From Xenopus tropicalis (taxonomy: Eukaryota; Chordata; Amphibia; Anura; Pipidae): a stretch of DNA of 64,000 bases. Under the pieces are notes generated by a model, which saw only the letters and a program-made list of their open reading frames with translations, did not search any database and was not told the origin of the DNA. The position numbers and the translations under genes were made by a program. Positions 58,408 to 64,000 of this stretch are shown here, in pieces. Where the stretch lies: contig NC_030680.2 of assembly GCF_000004195.4 (NCBI RefSeq), positions 994,964-1,058,963 of the forward strand. Direction: 5' to 3'. Numbering within the stretch: position 1 is the stretch's first letter; each line of letters starts with the position of its first letter.

Positions 58408-59365
58408 AAAACTCTAGAAGGGAGAACGGTAAGCGACTCCCGGGAGATTGCAGCCACCTTTGCCAAATTCTACCGAAATTTATACACATCCAAGGTCTCC
58501 TACACTAAAACCCAACTCTCACAATTCCTAGATAAAATTCCCATCCCCTCCCTCCCCCCAGCAGAAAGAGCCTGGCTCAACCTCCCCATAACACCAGGAG
58601 AGGTACAACAAGCCATACAGGCCTTACCCCCCAACAAAACACCCGGCCTCGACGGGTTACCACCGGATTGGTACAAAGAGTTGATAGATGAAATCCCCAC
58701 ACACCTCCTAGCTACACTCCAAGACTCGTGGGACACTGGAGCCCTACCTCCATCCTTCACTGAGGCCCTAATTGTGGTCATCCCTAAACCTGACAGAGAC
58801 CCTGCAGTGTGCGGCTCCTATCGGCCAATATCTTTACTCAATACTGATGCCAAAATCCTGGCCAAAGTTTTAGCAAACAGGCTGGCCAAAGTGATAGAAG
58901 ATCTGGTCCACCCAGACCAATCTGGGTTTATGCCGGGTAGAGCCACGGATATAAACCTCCGCCGACTATTTACAAATCTACAAATACCTCACAGAGAAAT
59001 AGGATCGAGGGTCATTGCCTCCTTAGACTCGGAGAAAGCGTTTGACTCCGTTGAATGGCCCTACCTGTGGGAGGTTTTGAAAAGATTTGGCCTTGGGCAA
59101 CATTTTATCAAATGGGTCAAACTGCTATACCGAAACCCCACAGCAAAAATTAGGGTCAATGGCATCATCTCAGAACCCTTTGACCTCTCTCGAGGAACAC
59201 GCCAAGGCTGTCCTCTCTCTCCCACCCTATTTGCTCTTGCCATCGAACCCCTGGCCATACTCATACGAAATTCCCCCACCATACAAGGTCTTACATATGC
59301 TAATATATCCGAAAAAGTATCGCTATTTGCAGACGATATCCTAGTACTTAGCCAACCCGGCCCAA
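58408..59365 (+). pseudogene. LINE ORF2 reverse transcriptase domain (frame 1)
   Basis: Non-LTR reverse transcriptase motifs occur in order: GLDGLPPDWYK (58645 on), SYRPISLL, HPDQSGFMPGR, SLDSEKAFDSVEW with the first catalytic Asp (about 59026), RGTRQGCPLSP, and FADD at 59326-59337 with the catalytic Asp pair. The core is uninterrupted in this stretch, with the frame lost just after FADDILVLSQP (about 59357). The GLDG...WYK and SLD.EKAFD forms fit the L1/Tx1 group. Confidence 0.9.
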
Positions 59366-60947
59366 TCCCTTCCTGCGCTCCTCAAAGAGGTTCAAAACTT
59401 TGGCAACTTCTCCAGTCTCAGAATCAACTGGGACAAATCCCAAGTATATGCCCTAGACCACATACCGCCGGTCCCTCTTCCACCTGGGATGCAATTACAA
59501 TGGGTCCAATCATTTAAATATCTGGGGAAATGGATTCACTCAGACCCCACACAGTTCACTAAACTGAACCTTGACCCATTGATGGATCGACTGGCCTCAA
59601 CACTCAAAACCTGGGTGAAATTACCACTCACACTTTGGGGGCGCATCAATCTCCTCAAAATGGTCTTCCTCCCTAAACTTCTGTACGTTTTTCATGCCAC
59701 GCCATATCCCCTTCCACGCGCACTGTTCCGCAAACTCAATACCATAATAATACCATATATATGGGCAAACAAAACGCCGCGTATCTCGTGGCAAAGACTA
59801 GCGGCCCCGCTTCAACAAGGAGGCCTAGCTCTCCCTCATTTCTTTCTATACTACCTGGCCTCCCAAATATCATACCTGCAGTGGCAATTCTGCCCCAACC
59901 CATACAACCCCAACACGGCTCTACACGCCTCCCTTCTTGACTCCATAGAAGGCTTGTGTAACTCTCCCTACAGGCATATTACCGATGGGGGACCCCTCCC
60001 AGACTCCCTTAAGACCCCTCACAAAGCCTGGGTAACGGCACTTAAACTTCTGGGCCACTCACCACCCCACCTATCCCCCTACATGCCTCTATGGGGAAAT
60101 TCACTGCTCCCCCACCTCAAGAACCTACCTGACTTTATAGTCTGGCCAAGACTCGGGATAAAAAAATTGGGAGACCTAATACAAGGTGCATACTTCCCTA
60201 CACATCAAGAACTGCAAAGCAAAGAACCTCAGGTACAGCTGCATCTATTTAGATACTTGCAACTTAGACATGCCTTCCAGGCCCAGTTTTCAAACCCTCA
60301 CCCCGTCACTGGTTACACTGAACCTAGAAACAACGCTACACCAACCTACAGCCCCCAAACTCCTATCCAGACTGTACGCACACCTTTTGGAATCCAATGT
60401 TAAACCATTCGAACGGGCCCGTACACTGTGGACCTCCTCAATCCCTAACCTAACGACAGAACAATGGGAGGAAGCCACAGATAGCTGCTATGAGTTCTTA
60501 ATTTCACTACGGGACAGGCTGATCCAATACAAGGTATTACACCAATTGTACATTACTCCTAACAAACTTCACAAGTTTGGTAAAATACCTAATGACTGCT
60601 GCCCAAGGTGCAAAGCCCCCCAAGCAGACTTCCTCCATCTAATATGGAGCTGCCCCCCCATTGCGCAGTTCTGGTCCACAGTGATGAACACCATTGAAAC
60701 AGAACTAGCGCTACCTAATGTGCTTAATCCAATAACTTGCCTTCTAGGCACGGTGGAAGACATACTCCCCACTAATGCAGCTAGGACAACGTTTAGGTCC
60801 CTTACATTTTACGCCAAAAAAGCGATCATAATGAGGTGGATGGGCAACAGTGTTCCGACACTCGAACTCTGGTACCAGCTCATCAACACTGCCTTACCTC
60901 TTATAAAACTCACCTATGAAACTAGAGGGGGCACACGGGAAATTTGA
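59360..60947 (+). pseudogene. LINE ORF2 C-terminal half (frames 2 and 3, broken)
   Basis: Frame 2 continues from about 59360 (KYLGKWIHSDP, LKTWVKLPLTLWGRINLLKM) to about 60290. Frame 3 then continues to a stop at 60945-60947. Near 60598 a C-x2-C...H-x4-C zinc knuckle (CPRC...HLIWSC) typical of L1/Tx1 ORF2 is visible. Two frameshifts (about 59357 and 60290) make this copy inactive, if they are not sequence errors. Confidence 0.85.
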
Positions 60948-61186
60948 AAAAATTTGGGGGCATGTGTGCGAGTCCAACGGACCCACAAACAACTGACAGG
61001 GGCCATCCTCAACTTAATGCCAAAGACTAAGGCCAGACTCAATCTCACAATAATGAGTAAAAATGTTTGGAAATGTGAAATAAATGTACCAAAACTCTTG
61101 CTTCATTATGTAACCTGCTTTATTAAGTATTATGTTGTATTTTGTTATGTATTGTTACAAATTCAGAAAAATAAACCTTTAAAAAA

Positions 61187-64000
61187 AATAGTGACTGTCT
61201 GTGGCACCTTACAGTCCCCCTGGCATTCTCAATACCCAGAGGCACAAACAGCCCCCCCCAGCCCATAAAATAGTGACTGTCTGTGGCACCTTACAGCCCC
61301 CCTGGCATTCCCAGTACCCAGAGCACAAACAGCCCCCCCAGCCAATAAATAGTGACTGTCTGTGGCACCTTACAGCCCCCCTGGCATTCCCAGTACCCAG
61401 AGGAACAAACAGCCCCCCCCAGCCCAATAAATAGTTGACTGTCTGTAGCACCTTACAGTCCCCCTGGCATTCCCCAGTACCCAGAGGAACAAACAGCCCC
61501 CCCAGCCCAATAAATAGTGATGTCTGTGGCACCTTACAGCCCCCCCTGGCAGTTCCCAGTACCCAGAGGCACAAACAGCCCCCCCCCCAGCCCAATAAAT
61601 AGTGACTGTCTGTGGCACCTTACAGCCCCCCCTGGCATTCCCAAGTACCCAGAGGCAACAAACAGCCCCCCCCAGGCCAATAAATAGTTGACTGTCTGTG
61701 GGCACCTTACAGCCCCCCCTGGCATTCCCAGTACCCAGAAGGCACAAACAGCCCCCCCAGCCAATAAATAGTGACTGTCTGGTGGCACCTTACAGCCCCC
61801 CTGGCATTCCCAGTACCCAGAGGAACAAACAGCCCCCCCCCAGCCCAATAAATAGTGACTGTCTGTGGCACCTTACAGCCCCCCTGGCATTCCCAGTACC
61901 CAGAGGCACAAACAGCCCCCCCAGCCCAATTAAATAGTGACTGGTCTGTAGCACCTTACCAGCCCCCCCTGGCATTCCAGTACGAGAGGAACAAACAGCC
62001 CCCCCAGCCCATAAATAGTGACTATCTGTGGCACCTTATAGCCCCCCTGGCATTCCCAGTACCCAGAGCACAAAACAGCCCCCCCAGCCCAATAATAGTG
62101 ACTGTCTGTAGCACCTTACAGCCCCCCCTGGCATTCCCAGTACCGAGAGGAACAAACAGCCCCCCCCAGCCCAATAAATAGTGACTAGCTGTGGCACCTT
62201 ACAGCCCCCCCTGGCATTCCCAGTACGCAGAGGCACAAACAGCCCCCCCAGCCCAATAAATAGTGATGATCTGTGGCACCTTATAGCCCCCCTGGCATCC
62301 CAGTACCCAGAGGCACCAAACAGCCCCCCCCCAGCCCAATAAATAGTGACTGTCTGTGGCACCTTACTGCCCCCCCTGGCTTCCCAGTACCCAGAGGCAC
62401 AAACAGCACCCCCCCAGCCCAATAAATAGGGACTGTCTGTGGCACCTTACAGCCCCCCTGGCATTCCCAGTACCCAGAGGCACAAACAGCCCCCCCAGCC
62501 CAATAAATAGTGACTGTCTGTGGCACCTTACAGCCCCCCTGGCATTCCCAGTACCCAGAGGAACAAACAGCCCCCCCAGCCCAATAAATAGTGACTGTCT
62601 GTGGCACCTTACAGCCCCCCTGGCATTCCAGTACCCAGAGGCACAAACAGCCCCCCCCAGCCCAATAAATAGTGACTGTCTGTGGCACCTTACAGCCCCC
62701 TGGCATTCCCAGTACCCAGAGGAACAAACAGCCCCCCCAGCCCAATAAATAGTGACTGTCTGTGGCACCTTACAGCCCCCTGGCATTCCCAGTACCCAGA
62801 GGCACAAACAGCCCCCCCAGCCCAATAAATAGTGACTGTCTGTGGCACCTTACAGCCCCCCTGGCATTCCCAGTACCCAGAGGAACAAACAGCCCCCCAG
62901 CCCAATAAATAGTGACTGTCTGTGGCACCTTACAGCCCCCCTGGCATTCCCAGTACCCAGAGGCACAAAAAGCCCCCCCAGCCAATAAATAGTGACTGGT
63001 CTGTGGCACCTTACAGCCCCCCTGGCTTTCCCAGTACTCAGAGGAACAAACAGGCCCCCCAGCCAATAAATAGTGGACTGTCTGTGCACCTTACAAGCCC
63101 CCCTTGGCATTCCCAGTACCCAGAGGCACAAACAGCCCCCCCAGGCCAATAATAGTGACTGTCTGTGGCACCTTACAGCCCCCCCTGGCATTCCCAGTAC
63201 CAGAGCACAAAACAGGCCCCCCCCAGCCCAATAAATAGGTGACTGTCTGTGGCACCTTACAGCCCCCCTGGCATTCCCAGTACCCAGAGCACAAACAGCC
63301 CCCCCCCAGCCCAAATAAAATAGGACTGTCTGTGCACCTTACAGTCCCCCCTGGCATTCCCAGTACCCAGAGCACAAACAGCCCCCCCCCCAGCCCAATA
63401 ATAGTGACTGTCTGTGGCACCTTACAGCCCCCCCTGCCATTCCCAGTACCCAGAGGCACAAACAGCCCCCCAGCCCAATAAATAGTGACTGTCTGTGGCA
63501 CCTTACAGCCCCCCTGGCATTCCCAGTACCCAGAGGCACAAACAGCCCCCCCAGCCCAATAAATAGTGACTGTCTGTGGCACCTTACAGCCCCCTGGCAT
63601 TCCCAGTACCCAGAGGCACAAAAAGCCCCCCCCCAGCCCAATAAATAGTGACTGTCTGTGGCACCTTACAGCCCCCCTGGCATTCCCAGTACCCAGAGGC
63701 ACAAACACCCCCCCCAGCCCAATAAATAGTGACTGTCTCTTGGCACCCCCCCCCCTGGCATTCCCAGTACCCAGAGGCACAAACAGCCCCCCCAGCCCAA
63801 TAAATAGTGACTGTCTGTGGCACCTTACAGCCCCCTGGCATTCCCAGTACCCAGAGGCACAAACAGCCCCCCCCAGCCCAATAAATAGTGACTGTCTGTG
63901 GCACCTTACAGCCCCCCTGGCATTCCCAGTACCCAGAGGAACAAACAGCCCCCCAGCCCAATAAATAGTGACTGTCTGTGGCACCTTACAGCCCCCCTGG
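61187..64000. repeat. 81-bp satellite array, continuation past the LINE, about 34 copies
   Basis: Same unit as 52175-57750, resuming at 'aatagtgactgtctgtggca' and running off the window end. Indels are more frequent than in array 2 but fewer than in array 1. Confidence 0.95.

Larger units (their letters stand above)
57751..61186 (+). mobile_element. 5'-truncated L1/Tx1-type LINE inserted in the 81-bp array
   Basis: The element starts in mid-ORF2 after 'gtctgtggca' and ends with AATAAA (61170-61175) and a short A-tail. The 20 bp 'aatagtgactgtctgtggca' occur on both sides (57731-57750 and 61187-61206), as expected of a target-site duplication, though the satellite itself supplies the same sequence. 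Array units resume in register. It lacks the 5' UTR, ORF1 and endonuclease domain. The 3' UTR is about 240 bp (60948-61186). Confidence 0.9.

Overview
The window looks like amphibian nuclear DNA, most probably Xenopus. The grounds are recognition only, since no search was run: introns with GT/AG ends, vertebrate exons, frog-type dispersed elements (the 'acaggtatggg...ttatccaga' inverted-repeat element, SINE/LINE tails ending 'gcgctatataaa', hAT-like 'caggggt' termini), a vertebrate L1/Tx1-type LINE, and a 500-N assembly gap. It is not prokaryotic: there are no operons, and nearly all long ORFs are tandem repeats whose period is a multiple of 3.

Layout. 1-1400: an inverted repeat and one clean immunoglobulin V exon of the TIM/HAVCR type (+). 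1.4-10.2 kb: a minisatellite of about 114 bp, broken by the gap. 10.2-14.9 kb: dispersed elements, the first coding exon of ccdc77 on the minus strand, and two candidate plus-strand exons of an unrecognised gene. 15.4-18.5 kb: a compact plus-strand gene of very short, all phase-0 exons, several encoding related 12-15-residue modules; I do not recognise it. 19.1-20.9 kb: a tandemly duplicated 1.1-kb segment, each copy carrying a splice acceptor and a proline-rich ORF. 20.9-23.5 kb: a C-rich/G-rich minisatellite that switches strand twice. 24.0-24.6 kb: a 51-bp tandem repeat. 24.7 kb: a minus-strand coding exon of an unknown gene.

26.3-64 kb is a composite satellite domain. A ~130-bp array, a ~310-bp single-copy link and an 81-bp array occur in the same order twice (26.3-50.6 kb and 50.6-64 kb, running off the end). 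The link holds one unit of the 1.4-10.2 kb minisatellite and ends in a splice-acceptor-like site exactly where the 81-bp array begins. The second 81-bp array is split by a 5'-truncated, frameshifted LINE (57.75-61.19 kb) that itself carries a nested LINE 3' end. The first 81-bp array (28-50.6 kb) is full of random small indels, unlike the clean array at 52-57.7 kb, and looks like uncorrected long-read gap fill.

The most interesting biology is (i) the micro-exon modular gene at 15.4-18.5 kb with one frame-breaking module, (ii) the isolated TIM-type V exon lacking the usual ligand-pocket residues, and (iii) an 81-bp satellite whose every unit carries AATAAA and an acceptor-like site. No tRNA, rRNA or CRISPR was seen.
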